From a virus: a stretch of DNA of 60,368 nucleotides. A program made the position numbers and the translations under genes. The stretch is taken from positions 1-60,368 of the IMG/VR virus record IMGVR_UViG_3300028840_001367; one strand, written 5' to 3'. Below the pieces are notes generated by a model. The model saw only the letters and a list, made by a program, of their open reading frames with translations, had not been told where the DNA came from and did no database searches. Below are positions 1 through 6,729 of the stretch, piece by piece (within the stretch, counting starts at the first letter, position 1; every line of letters begins with the position of its first letter).

Positions 1-95
1 CACTTTTTGCCATAGAATTGCAGCACGATCCGTCTCTTGGTCTGCCAAGCATCTGAGTCAATGTACCTCTTGTACTCTGCCTTGTCCATTCTCAC
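1..95 (-). CDS. 5' fragment of HNH endonuclease gene (cut by window edge)
   Basis: These are the first ~30 codons of the HNH gene whose complete copy lies at 60092-60319. The gene runs off the left edge because the window was opened inside it. Its start (GTG at 95, or ATG at 89) overlaps the TGA stop of the parR-like gene, so the parM-parR operon continues into the HNH gene across the circle junction. Confidence 0.9.
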   Translation of the reverse strand, partial: MRMDKAEYKRYIDSDAWQTKRRIVLQFYGKK

Positions 96-144
96 CCCAA
101 CACATCGAGTGCTCTCTGAGCTTTTCTCACAAGCTCTTGGTCTG
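1..144. repeat. Left copy of 144-bp terminal direct repeat
   Basis: The bases are identical to 60225-60368, read base by base. The repeat contains the start of the HNH gene and the 3' end of the parR-like gene. It may be assembly overlap of a circular molecule or true terminal redundancy; sequence alone cannot decide. The unique genome length is 60,224 bp. Confidence 0.97.
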
Positions 145-436
145 CTGGCTCACCAATCTGAGTGTCAAAGGTTGAAAGCTCAGCAGCTTTGGTCTTGAGC
201 CTTGACAGTGCTCTCTCAATCTCAGCTTGACCGTCAAGCAGTAAGTCAAGACGCTCATTGAGACGCTCAACGTCAACGCTCTCACCATTGCCAGAGACAG
301 TGCCACCAGTCTTGAGCCAGTGCCTCAAGGCAAGCCTAAAAAGCTCTGACTTGTTGGCAGCACTCTCAAAGGCAGCAATAATGTCAGCGTCTTTGTCAGG
401 GTTGAGACTAAAAGGTCCAAGCACTACACGTGACAA
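92..436 (-). CDS. ParR-like ribbon-helix-helix DNA-binding protein
   Basis: Protein of 114 residues. Residues ~3-10 (VVLGPFSL) form a beta strand, followed by two helices (DADIIAAFESAA; KSELFRLALRHWL), the ribbon-helix-helix fold of ParR adaptors. The rest is a helical, charged region (~48-114) that could dimerise or contact the filament. The start is a TTG at 436 preceded by GAGGTGACCC, which also contains the stop of the upstream gene. It lies in the same minus-strand operon as the actin-like ATPase at 1299-2303. By analogy with type II partition, ParR binds a centromere and links DNA to ParM filaments. The three genes between parM and parR are unusual. It could instead be an operon autorepressor. 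Confidence 0.6.
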   Translation of the reverse strand: MSRVVLGPFSLNPDKDADIIAAFESAANKSELFRLALRHWLKTGGTVSGNGESVDVERLNERLDLLLDGQAEIERALSRLKTKAAELSTFDTQIGEPADQELVRKAQRALDVLG

Positions 437-439
437 GGG

Positions 440-769
440 TCACCTCACCAGATTGTATGCAGTGCCAGCAAGCTGAGGTATTGCATGAGGCATTGCAAAG
501 ATTGCAAGGCTGTTGGGTATGTCAAGGTGCACAAGGATATACCCACCACCAAGAGGCTCATTGCACTTGGCAATCAATGACTCTGCACTATGACCACGCA
601 CAAGCACAAAAGTTGGTGGTGGGTCTGCTTGCTGCTGGTCAACAAAAGACCAAGTGATCTTGTCACCATTCTCAAGAGCCTCATACAATAGCTCTGTGAC
701 CATTGGCACCCTCACTGACTCACCAAAGGGCACCTCAAGCTCAATGCAAGCAACTATCTTATTACCCAA
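440..769 (-). CDS. Hypothetical protein, paralogue of the upstream gene
   Basis: Protein of 109 residues from a TTG start at 769 with GAGAGGTGACCC as ribosome site. No family is recognised. It aligns by eye with the product of 773-1138: both have an early V-(T/K)-(E/D)-L helix, a central W-x-FVD motif followed by a Pro-rich turn, then GY-(I/K)-(L/I)V and a hydrophobic strand. The two neighbouring genes look like a tandem duplication. The junction GAGGTGACCCTTG (stop, ribosome site and TTG start overlapping) is repeated at 436. It may be an accessory factor of the segregation module. Confidence 0.7.
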   Translation of the reverse strand: MGNKIVACIELEVPFGESVRVPMVTELLYEALENGDKITWSFVDQQQADPPPTFVLVRGHSAESLIAKCNEPLGGGYILVHLDIPNSLAIFAMPHAIPQLAGTAYNLVR

Positions 770-772
770 GGG

Positions 773-1138
773 TCACCTCTCAACGCTCAATTGTATCTCA
801 TGCTTGGCAGCACTCAGAGCCAGCACCTCTGGCTTTGCCATGACTGCCAAGTACACGGTCAACTCATACTGCTCTGACCAGACACATGACATGGTGACAA
901 TCTTGTACCCTTGAGCCACCAGAGCACCAACCTTGGCCTTGTACTTGTCCTCATTGTTCTCATCCACAACCATGACAGCGTCTTTGGCAAGGTCTGCTGG
1001 TACCTCTGGCTCTGGATCGACAAAGCACCAGTCAAAGTTGACACCACAAGTCAAAAAAGCGTCTTGTATAAGGTCTTTGACATACTCTGCTCTGCCTTGG
1101 ACGTTGTCAAGTTCAATGATCACTTGTGCCTTGCTCAC
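773..1138 (-). CDS. Hypothetical protein, paralogue of the downstream gene
   Basis: Protein of about 121 residues. I prefer the GTG at 1138 (VSKAQVII), which has GTGAGG upstream; a GTG at 1150 is also open. Pattern: a beta-rich N terminus (QVIIELDN), a helix, WCFVDPEPEVP, an acidic loop (VVDENNEDKY), then GYKIVTMS and a hydrophobic strand. The W-x-FVD and GY-x-(I/L)V motifs are shared with the neighbour at 440-769. The function is unknown. It is translationally coupled to its neighbours in the parM-parR operon. Confidence 0.7.
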   Translation of the reverse strand: MSKAQVIIELDNVQGRAEYVKDLIQDAFLTCGVNFDWCFVDPEPEVPADLAKDAVMVVDENNEDKYKAKVGALVAQGYKIVTMSCVWSEQYELTVYLAVMAKPEVLALSAAKHEIQLSVER

Positions 1139-1146
1139 CTTGCACC

Positions 1147-1302
1147 TCACTCTCTGTTCTGCTTTCTGTCACACCTCAACCGTATACACCAACGCTCATA
1201 ATAAGGACGACATGAGCCACTATTGAGACTCTCAAGCCTTTGGTGCCAGTGAGACCATTTGTGCAAGCCAAGTCTACAAAGCCAGTGCTTTGCCTTGCTC
1301 AC
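1147..1302 (-). CDS. Small Cys/Trp-rich protein (51 aa)
   Basis: A short open frame from a GTG at 1302 that overlaps the parM stop (GTGA), ending with TGA at 1147-1149. The product carries KHWLCRLGLHKWSHW near its start and CxxxxYxxW and RC later. The C-x-x-G-x-HKW pattern recalls small prophage proteins of the DUF1660 type, but this is only a resemblance. Its start context (GCAAGGTGAGCAAGGCA) is almost identical to that of the next gene at 1138, supporting real translation and local duplication. Confidence 0.5.
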   Translation of the reverse strand: MSKAKHWLCRLGLHKWSHWHQRLESLNSGSCRPYYERWCIRLRCDRKQNRE

Positions 1303-2303
1303 CTTGCACCTCTCTCTGTTTTGTACTGAGTGTACTTGTAATACCCAAGAGCGTTGACGTATTCTGGCAGAGGCAGCACCTCAGCATGAGGTATGGCACT
1401 GGTCAAGTACTGCTCAAAGAGGTATGCACCACCACCAATGACAAAGACCCTGTCAAAGAGCCTTGCAGCAACACCCCAACGTTGAGCAGCAGTGTCAATG
1501 ATCTCCTCTGCAATGCTCTGCACAATAGGCTCAACAACTAGCTCAAGGTTGACAGATTGACCACCGTACATGATACGTCCAAGCGTGACTGCTTGCATGA
1601 TTCTATGGTCACTGTGTCTGTTAAGGTCAGGCAGATTGCTGGCAAAGTACTCTCTGACTGCTCTCATGACTTGCCAAGCACCACGCTCTGTGCTATAGCA
1701 CTCTGTGTCAACATTGGTCAAACCGTCAATGCTCAGCAAGTTGACATTGTGACCACCAACGTCAATCACTGCACACTTGCTGTCAACAAGGCTTGGGTCA
1801 ACCACGTTGCCAGACTTGTCAAGCAGACTGGTCAGAACAGCACCCCATGCTTGTGGCACAACATAGCATGTGTCAATGGTCAAGGTCTGCTGCCTGTGAC
1901 CGTCTCTCTTGAAAGTGTGCTCACCAGACAGCGTCTCATGCACAATCTCACGCTGCCTCTCAAAGTCCAACAGAGGCAAGCCAGTTGTGACACTCACGCT
2001 GGCATGACTTGCCTTGGTCAACTGACTCAGTGTGGCATAGAACAGAGAGCACCAGACTGGTGAGCCAATCCAGTCACTTGACTCTTTGCGCACTGTCTCA
2101 GCACCACGCTTGACAGCACCAGAGCCAACCAAGTGGTTGTGCTCACCATGCTCAATGACAATGTTATCCTCACCATTGAGCGTGAAACTTGAGCCAACGC
2201 GAGTGCTGACAAGAGACGGAAAAGTTACCCTCAACTCTCTGCCTTTGGCACTGGTGCCAATTGCCTTGACAGCGTAAAAGCCACAATCAAAACCCAATTG
2301 CAT
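1299..2303 (-). CDS. parM: ParM/StbA-like actin-fold ATPase
   Basis: Protein of 334 residues starting at MQLGFDCGF (2303). This ATG has AGAGGAGAG seven bases upstream; an upstream frame to 2363 lacks such a site. Actin-superfamily motifs are in order: phosphate 1, GFDCGFYAVKAIG (residues 4-16); phosphate 2, AVIDVGGHNVNLLSIDG (middle); adenosine motif, VFVIGGGAYLF (near the C terminus). Length matches plasmid ParM and the archaeal-type 'actin-like N-terminal' family. ParM polymerises with ATP and pushes plasmid copies apart when bound by ParR. A promoter lies at 2424-2453 and the repeat-rich 2304-2520 region just upstream could be the centromere. Another actin-like filament role, such as phage DNA positioning, is possible. 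Confidence 0.85.
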   Translation of the reverse strand: MQLGFDCGFYAVKAIGTSAKGRELRVTFPSLVSTRVGSSFTLNGEDNIVIEHGEHNHLVGSGAVKRGAETVRKESSDWIGSPVWCSLFYATLSQLTKASHASVSVTTGLPLLDFERQREIVHETLSGEHTFKRDGHRQQTLTIDTCYVVPQAWGAVLTSLLDKSGNVVDPSLVDSKCAVIDVGGHNVNLLSIDGLTNVDTECYSTERGAWQVMRAVREYFASNLPDLNRHSDHRIMQAVTLGRIMYGGQSVNLELVVEPIVQSIAEEIIDTAAQRWGVAARLFDRVFVIGGGAYLFEQYLTSAIPHAEVLPLPEYVNALGYYKYTQYKTERGAR

Positions 2304-2423
2304 GACACTCTCCTCTGCTGCTCTTGGCAGTCTGCTGACTGACTGGTTGACCAGTACTGTCAAGCTCTGACAAGTCTCTCTGTCAACCCTTGACTGCCAG
2401 TCAGTCAGTCAAGTTATACTCAG

Positions 2424-2453
2424 ATTATACCATCACCAACATGTTGGCGTCAA
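2424..2453 (-). promoter_or_regulatory. parM operon promoter with embedded palindrome
   Basis: Minus strand: -35 TTGACG (2453-2448), 18-bp spacer, -10 TATAAT (2429-2424). The spacer contains the perfect palindrome CCAACATGTTGG (2436-2447), placed so that a bound protein would block polymerase. It is a good operator candidate for autoregulation by the ParR-like protein. Confidence 0.7.
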
Positions 2454-2458
2454 TAGCT

Positions 2459-2483
2459 CAACCTTAACCATTGCAACACTTGT
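2459..2483 (-). repeat. Bipartite motif copy R1
   Basis: Minus-strand reading: AAGTGTTGCA, three bases, GTTAAGGTT. A 25-bp stretch is identical to 12741-12765, and related copies lie at 7631-7653 and 49981-50003. It ends six bases before the -35 of the parM promoter. Confidence 0.8.
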
Positions 2484-2573
2484 CAACCAATCTCAACCAA
2501 TCTCACCAGTCACAATCTGCCAGATGCTATGTATCATACTGTACCATTGGCTCACAATCCTATTGTGCCAGAC

Positions 2574-2602
2574 TTGACAGCACTTGACTCTTGCGTTATA
2601 AT
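2574..2602 (+). promoter_or_regulatory. Early promoter P1
   Basis: TTGACA (2574-2579), 17-bp spacer, TATAAT (2597-2602). The spacer carries ACTTGACTCTTG, the pattern shared by the early promoters. It drives the frame at 2659 and the Toprim gene at 3008. Confidence 0.8.
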
Positions 2603-2658
2603 GTTGATGCAACACCAAACGAGAGCACCGCACAGAGTCAGCACCAGGGAGTCAAGCA

Positions 2659-2972
2659 ATGATTGTCACAAAGCCAGACGGTACCAAAGTCAAGCAAGTC
2701 ACTTGGCAAAATGGTCTCACCAAGGGTACAAGTGCCACATGTACCAGAGCAGCAACCAATGGCTCAACTGGCGTTGTCTCAAGATTGTCAGACCAGATGG
2801 CTCTGTTGTACCAGAGGCTCAAGTGTCGTATGGTTACAAGAGCAACATATCACCCTCACGGTCAGAGGCTCAAGAGTATCTCAAGCAGCAGATTGCTTGG
2901 GACTTGACGCCAGAGGCAGAGAGACAAGCTCATCTTGAGTCAGTCAGGCAGCAAGAGCAGTACCTTTTTTAG
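2659..2972 (+). CDS. Small protein split over two frames (frameshift)
   Basis: An ATG at 2659 with AGGGAG upstream opens a frame beginning MIVTKPDGTKVKQVTWQNG. From about 2720-2790 the plausible protein continues in the -1 frame: LKIVRPDGSVVPEAQVSYGYKS and an acidic, Gln-rich helix ending EQYLF at 2972. Each frame alone gives a poor half: the ATG frame degrades after ~30 residues, and the second frame has no start with a ribosome site. A single-base change or -1 slippage near CACCAAGGG would give one ~104-residue protein. The site is not a classic slippery heptamer, so an assembly error or genuine mutation is as likely as programmed shifting. Function unknown. Confidence 0.5.
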
Positions 2973-3007
2973 TCAATCGAGTCAGCACCACCACAGGGAG
3001 AAAAACA

Positions 3008-4552
3008 ATGTACTCAGTCACTTGGCAGCACCACTTGGACAGTTTTGCAAAAGCCTTGCTCAATGAGCTTGGCGTTGACCCTCAGTACTTGCCCACAGAC
3101 CACAACCCCATAACAGACGCACTGCTTGACCCCAACTTTGTTGAGACATACCAGCACCTCAAAGGCTTTTCAAGAGCAGCAATGAGCAGAGTTGCCACAA
3201 TCTGCCAGATGGCTGTTTTTGACGCTCAGAATGGTCCAGAGGGTGACGGTCAACCAAAAGCACTCAGACGACACTGGTACGCTTGGTACAAGGGCACCTT
3301 TGCTCAGAGGATTGCACCACAGCTTGGTGACGTGACACCCAATGACTCTGGTATGCCAGAGATGGATGATCGCATCTGGTCACAGCGTCTCTCAATCACA
3401 TACGGTGCCTTGGTTGACACTGGCACCGTCACATACCAAGACTTGTGGGTCTCAGATGCCTCACGTATGATTGAGGAGTATTATCGTTCTCTTTTCTCTG
3501 GTTGCAATGTGATTGTCTGTGTTGAAAAAGACAGCCTCTTTGCAGACTTCACTGGTGCTGCCAAGCGTCTTGGTGCACGTGCAGTGTACTCTGGCAAGGG
3601 CAAGAGCAGCAAAGCAGCAATTGAAAAGCTGCTCAGAGAGGTGTTTTACTGGTCAGACTCTCACGATCCATTCTCATATCACAACCCTCTGATTGTGCTG
3701 CACGTGAGTGACCATGACTTTGACGGTCACAAGGTCATTGGGCCAACCTTTGGTGAGCAGTGCAGACGGTACACCTCACACGTGGTTGAGGCACGCATTG
3801 GTGTTAAGCCTCAGCAAGTGCGTGAGCTTGCTGGTTGGGGTGACCATAGCTGGTACAAGATCAAACTCAACAACGCAGGGTACAAGACATGGGCCAATGA
3901 GCACGCTTTGTTTCTGGCAGAGTGCTCTGACTGTGGGCACCAGTACCCGGTACTCTCAGCAGACCGTCACCACTTTGACAACCTTTGTCCAGAGTGCTTT
4001 GCCAAAATGAACACCATTGAACTTGGCAAAGACACTGCCTTTGGCTTTGAAGTTGAGGCACTCAAGACACACCAGTACTCAGCAATGTTTGTTGACGCTC
4101 TGCTTGAGTGCATACCCTTTGACACCATTGTGTCAAACTTGAGGCAAGAGGTACAAGCACATGCACCAACAGCAATCTCACCCATTGCCAATGAGGTGCT
4201 CAGCAACAATGAGTCATACCAAGAGTTGCTGGCAGAGCTTGCCAAGTTTGACAAGCTGGTTGCAATGCGTGAGCGTTTTGAGCAGCGAGTTGAGCAAGCC
4301 TTGACCAAAGTTGCCACACCTCACCAGCTTGACTGGCAAGACAAAGAGCCAGACCCAACAGTGCAGCAATTCAGAGACCATGTTGCCAACCCACATGCAT
4401 ACAACCCTTGGCAACCATTCTCTGAGACTTGGCAGACTCAGCAGTTGACTGGTTGGGTGCGCGAGAACAAAGGCAACGTTGTTGAGGCACTTGAGAGAGT
4501 CACGGTCACCAAGCTCACTGGCTTGAGCGTTGAGGATGACTCTGAGGAGTAA
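3008..4552 (+). CDS. TopoVI-A/Spo11-like Toprim protein with zinc finger
   Basis: Protein of 514 residues, start after CAGGGAGAAAAACA. Residues ~87-150 resemble the catalytic winged-helix of topoisomerase VI subunit A/Spo11: RRHWYAWYK (candidate catalytic Tyr91 or Tyr94), then RLSITYGALVDTGTVTYQDL. Residues ~167-245 match a Toprim domain: VIVCVEKDSLF (Glu173), VYSGKGKSSKAAIEKLLRE, and VSDHDFDG (Asp235, Asp237, Asp239). FEVEAL (~347-352) resembles the later FE/VEL-x-AL motif of the family. Inserted Cys306/309 and Cys327/330 form a likely zinc ribbon. Family members cleave or remodel double-stranded DNA; Wadjet JetD nucleases share the fold. No TopoVI-B (GHKL) partner is visible. As the first large early gene it may act in replication, recombination or host DNA attack. 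The fold call is moderately secure; the activity is inferred. Confidence 0.65.
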   Translation: MYSVTWQHHLDSFAKALLNELGVDPQYLPTDHNPITDALLDPNFVETYQHLKGFSRAAMSRVATICQMAVFDAQNGPEGDGQPKALRRHWYAWYKGTFAQRIAPQLGDVTPNDSGMPEMDDRIWSQRLSITYGALVDTGTVTYQDLWVSDASRMIEEYYRSLFSGCNVIVCVEKDSLFADFTGAAKRLGARAVYSGKGKSSKAAIEKLLREVFYWSDSHDPFSYHNPLIVLHVSDHDFDGHKVIGPTFGEQCRRYTSHVVEARIGVKPQQVRELAGWGDHSWYKIKLNNAGYKTWANEHALFLAECSDCGHQYPVLSADRHHFDNLCPECFAKMNTIELGKDTAFGFEVEALKTHQYSAMFVDALLECIPFDTIVSNLRQEVQAHAPTAISPIANEVLSNNESYQELLAELAKFDKLVAMRERFEQRVEQALTKVATPHQLDWQDKEPDPTVQQFRDHVANPHAYNPWQPFSETWQTQQLTGWVRENKGNVVEALERVTVTKLTGLSVEDDSEE

Positions 4553-4560
4553 AACAGCAA

Positions 4561-4593
4561 CCAGGGTGACTGGCACCAAGCTGGTCACCCTGG
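4561..4593. terminator. Hairpin, shared CCAGGGTGAC stem
   Basis: Perfect 10-bp stem CCAGGGTGAC (4561-4570)/GTCACCCTGG (4584-4593) directly after the Toprim stop codon. There is no long T-run, so it may be a partial terminator or RNA-stability element. The stem recurs at 19307 and, with one or two changes, at 14161, 24698 and 25508. Confidence 0.55.
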
Positions 4594-4619
4594 TCAACCA
4601 CACTGAGAGAGGTGATACA

Positions 4620-5003
4620 ATGGCACATGTAACCAGAACCATAATGAACAGAGCAGCAAGACTGAGGTACATTGAGCAGACGTTGAGAGCAGAGCCAGAG
4701 ACCACACCACAGCAGTTTGCCAAGGCTTGTGGCGTGAGCGTGGTGTCAATCAAGGCAGACATGGCAATACTCTTGGACGTTGCAGAGCGTAAAAGAGGTA
4801 ACTGGCTCTTGGTTGGCTTGCACCAGCCTCAAGACGGTCAGAGAGTCATGGTCTTTGATGAGATTGACCAGAGACCCACTTTTGCACGGTACCATGTTGG
4901 TGACTTGGTCAACAGCTTCACAGAGATATACACCAACAGACCAATCAAAGCACAGTACTGGCAACCAGAGCCACCAGCACCACAGGGTACACCAAAGAGG
5001 TGA
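4620..5003 (+). CDS. HTH-domain hypothetical protein
   Basis: Protein of 127 residues, ATG 4620 after GAGAGGTGATAC. Residues ~18-45 (ETTPQQFAKACGVSVVSIKADMAILL) fit a helix-turn-helix. The C-terminal half (PQDGQRVMVFDEIDQRP ... YWQPEPP) resembles small phage proteins that share a 'P-x-x-G-x-x-V-(L/M)-V-(F/W)-D ... W-x-PxP' pattern (DUF551-like). That same C-terminal pattern is found in the next gene, so the two are partly paralogous. It may be a regulator; the target is unknown. Confidence 0.75.
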   Translation: MAHVTRTIMNRAARLRYIEQTLRAEPETTPQQFAKACGVSVVSIKADMAILLDVAERKRGNWLLVGLHQPQDGQRVMVFDEIDQRPTFARYHVGDLVNSFTEIYTNRPIKAQYWQPEPPAPQGTPKR

Positions 5004-5007
5004 CACA

Positions 5008-5346
5008 ATGACCAAGACAGGCAAAGAGATTGTGATTGGCGTGGCTGGTGGCAGTGGGTACTGGCAACGCTTGTATGAGGCAGTTGACCAAGCACTTGCA
5101 GAGGCAGCAGTACCAGCAGCACCCAAGAACGTCTGTATTGAGCAACCACAGCAAGGGCAAAGGGTGCTGGTGTGGGACATACGTCACAAGTGCTGGTGCT
5201 TTGCTTACCACTACAAAGGCAACTTTGGCAGCAAGTTTTGTGCTCAAGAGCATGGCAGAGGCAGACAAGTACTGGCACTGCTCTGGTTGCCAGAGCCAGA
5301 CATGCCAGCAATCGCAAGAGAGGAGTCAGACCAATGCCAATCATGA
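5008..5346 (+). CDS. DUF551-like hypothetical protein
   Basis: Protein of 112 residues, ATG 5008 with AGAGGTGACAC upstream. Residues ~44-95 read QPQQGQRVLVWDIRHKCW ... LLWLPEPDMP, matching the C-terminal module of the preceding HTH protein and recalling DUF551. The N-terminal ~35 residues differ and lack a clear HTH. Its stop overlaps the next gene's start region, so the two are probably translated together. Function unknown. Confidence 0.75.
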   Translation: MTKTGKEIVIGVAGGSGYWQRLYEAVDQALAEAAVPAAPKNVCIEQPQQGQRVLVWDIRHKCWCFAYHYKGNFGSKFCAQEHGRGRQVLALLWLPEPDMPAIAREESDQCQS

Positions 5347-5549
5347 GTGAGGTGATATACACGTACTTGCCCAAGTGCAACCAGTGTGGTGCTCTGGCAA
5401 CCAACGTGAGTGAGGATGAGCAGCAAGCAATTGACGCTGCCAGAGCAGAGGGTTGGTCAATCCGCAAGAGAGGCAAAGGCATGCTTGGCATACCGTTTTG
5501 GTACTGCCTTTGTAAAGAGTGCACAGAGCGTGCACAGAAAGGACACTGA
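5334..5549 (+). CDS. Small CxxC zinc-binding protein
   Basis: Protein of 71 residues. ATG 5334 has AGAGAGGAG eight bases upstream; a second ATG at 5343 is less well placed. CNQCG near the N terminus and CLCKEC near the C terminus could hold one zinc ion, in the manner of small phage zinc ribbons. It overlaps the previous gene by 13 bases. Function unknown. Confidence 0.75.
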   Translation: MPIMSEVIYTYLPKCNQCGALATNVSEDEQQAIDAARAEGWSIRKRGKGMLGIPFWYCLCKECTERAQKGH

Positions 5550-5552
5550 GAC

Positions 5553-5768
5553 ATGGCAGCACAAGTTGTGATCAAGATGAGTGCAGCACACTTTGACACT
5601 TTGCGTGAGGCAGTCAAGCTGGCACAAGCCAAAGCCAAAGAGCAATGGCAATTGCTGCAAGTGACTGGTGCCAATGTCAATGGCAACACCAACCGTGACA
5701 AAGAGTACCGTGCTTGGGTTGACTGTGAGGCAGCGTACAATGATGTGCTTGAGAACGTCTTGACCTAA
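5553..5768 (+). CDS. Hypothetical protein (71 aa)
   Basis: ATG 5553 following AGAAAGGACACTGAGAC. The product is largely helical (REAVKLAQAKAKEQWQLL ... RAWVDCEAAYNDVLENVLT) with one heptad-like stretch. No family is recognised. It is the last gene of this cluster, followed by a 210-base gap containing hairpins. Confidence 0.7.
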   Translation: MAAQVVIKMSAAHFDTLREAVKLAQAKAKEQWQLLQVTGANVNGNTNRDKEYRAWVDCEAAYNDVLENVLT

Positions 5769-5780
5769 CAGCAGCAGCAG

Positions 5781-5840
5781 AGACCAGCAGCATTGCTGGC
5801 TCTGTTGAGCAAGTGACAACTGAGGCTCTGTTGCTGGTCT
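5781..5840 (+). promoter_or_regulatory. Nested hairpins (possible attenuator)
   Basis: A 9-bp stem AGACCAGCA (5781-5789)/TGCTGGTCT (5832-5840) encloses a competing short hairpin CCAGCA-GCAT-TGCTGG near 5784-5799. The two cannot form together, an attenuator-like arrangement, but no T-run follows. The remaining 5841-5978 shows no clear promoter or gene. Confidence 0.4.
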
Positions 5841-5978
5841 GACTCACCAGCACAATGACTTGACTCCTCATTGCTCCCAACAGAGTACTCAGGCAAGGCA
5901 CCGTGGTCTGACTCACCACACCCTTTGCAGTCACTTGCTCACCAGTGCCAGCAATCACACACAGAGAGGAGAGGCACC

Positions 5979-6281
5979 ATGATTGAGTATAGCACCATCG
6001 TTGCAGTGCAAGTCAAAGCAGAGCTTGCAGCAAGCAGCAGCACCAACGATCCAGCATACAAGGCAATGCACTGCCAAGACAGCGTTGAGGCTTGGCTTGC
6101 CAGCAAGAGTCAAGCTTTTCTCACTGGTGTCAGAGACGCTCAGCTTGGGTGCATTGGTACCAATGAGTCTGGTCACCTTGCATACAACCCTTACGTCACC
6201 AGCAGTCAAGACTGGTGTGAGTACAATGAGGGTGTGCACCAGCACCAAGCACGTCTTGCAAGGCTCAGAGACCGTGCTTGA
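5979..6281 (+). CDS. Hypothetical protein (100 aa)
   Basis: ATG 5979 with GAGAGGAGAGGCACC upstream, a very strong ribosome site. The product starts MIEYSTIVAVQVKAEL, is mostly helical, and has a central DAQLGCIGTNESGHLAYNPY. No family is recognised. It overlaps the following gene. Confidence 0.75.
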   Translation: MIEYSTIVAVQVKAELAASSSTNDPAYKAMHCQDSVEAWLASKSQAFLTGVRDAQLGCIGTNESGHLAYNPYVTSSQDWCEYNEGVHQHQARLARLRDRA

Positions 6282-6729
6282 GTTGCTTGAGGTGCTCAGT
6301 CTGCTCACCCTCAATGGTGCTGGCACTTGGTACAGTGAGGCAGACTGGTCTGACAATCTCATGTACTGCAATTGCAGCACTGCTCTTGGGTGCAACTTGA
6401 GGTACTCACCAAGGCTTGGTATACCTTGGGTTGCGATTGACCCAAAGTACATGAGAGAGCGTGACTGGCAGTGTGGTGACCGTCTGGTTGTGCACTTTCT
6501 TGACCACCAGTTGTCAAAAGAGGTGAGAGTACTTGACGCTGGTGACCTTGCAAGGCACTGCATTGCAGAGCTTGACTGTGCAGAGATTGTGGTTGACTTT
6601 GCAGAGCACCATTGGCCTTTGAGCACCAGCACGCTCAGTGCCAGAGTGAGAGTTGTCAACATGAGCAAAGCGTTGAGGCTCATGCACTTTGTAACAGCAG
6701 ACCCACTTATGAGAGGAGTTATACCATGA
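6226..6729 (+). CDS. Possible double-psi beta-barrel-like protein
   Basis: Open frame with ATG at 6226 (weak ribosome site) or GTG at 6274; the product is ~152-167 residues. The middle section, NCSTALGCNLRY, GDRLVVHFLD, VRVLDAGDLARH, EIVVDFAEH, recalls the RlpA-like double-psi barrel ('G-D-x-V-V-V ... V-x-D-x-G'). Cysteines lie at CNCSTALGC. This fold is an inference from pattern only. Its end overlaps the next start (ATG 6726), so the cluster is translationally coupled. Confidence 0.6.
   Translation: MRVCTSTKHVLQGSETVLELLEVLSLLTLNGAGTWYSEADWSDNLMYCNCSTALGCNLRYSPRLGIPWVAIDPKYMRERDWQCGDRLVVHFLDHQLSKEVRVLDAGDLARHCIAELDCAEIVVDFAEHHWPLSTSTLSARVRVVNMSKALRLMHFVTADPLMRGVIP

Larger units (their letters stand above)
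2304..2520. promoter_or_regulatory. Candidate centromere/control region upstream of parM
   Basis: Non-coding region rich in repeats. It holds a perfect 12-bp inverted repeat (CTGACTGACTGG at 2335-2346; CCAGTCAGTCAG at 2397-2408), several TGTCA/TGACA half-sites between the arms, a 12-bp palindrome (2436-2447) inside a promoter, copy R1 of the genome-wide bipartite motif (2459-2483), and a direct repeat CAACCAATCT (2484-2505). Position and repeat density fit a parC-like site, but no regular iteron array is visible. Confidence 0.45.

Noticed and set aside
2303-2363. Upstream start of the ParM-like protein at 2363
   Set aside because: It adds 20 residues absent from actin-like proteins, lacks a ribosome site, and covers an inverted repeat; ATG 2303 has AGAGGAGAG.
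2484-2505. CAACCAATCT direct repeat considered as CRISPR or iteron array
   Set aside because: Only two short units with no spacers; treated as part of the control region.
4838-5740. Long minus-strand open frame (300 aa) opposite early genes
   Set aside because: It is Leu/Ser/Cys-rich, lacks a ribosome site and mirrors four well-supported plus-strand genes with good starts.
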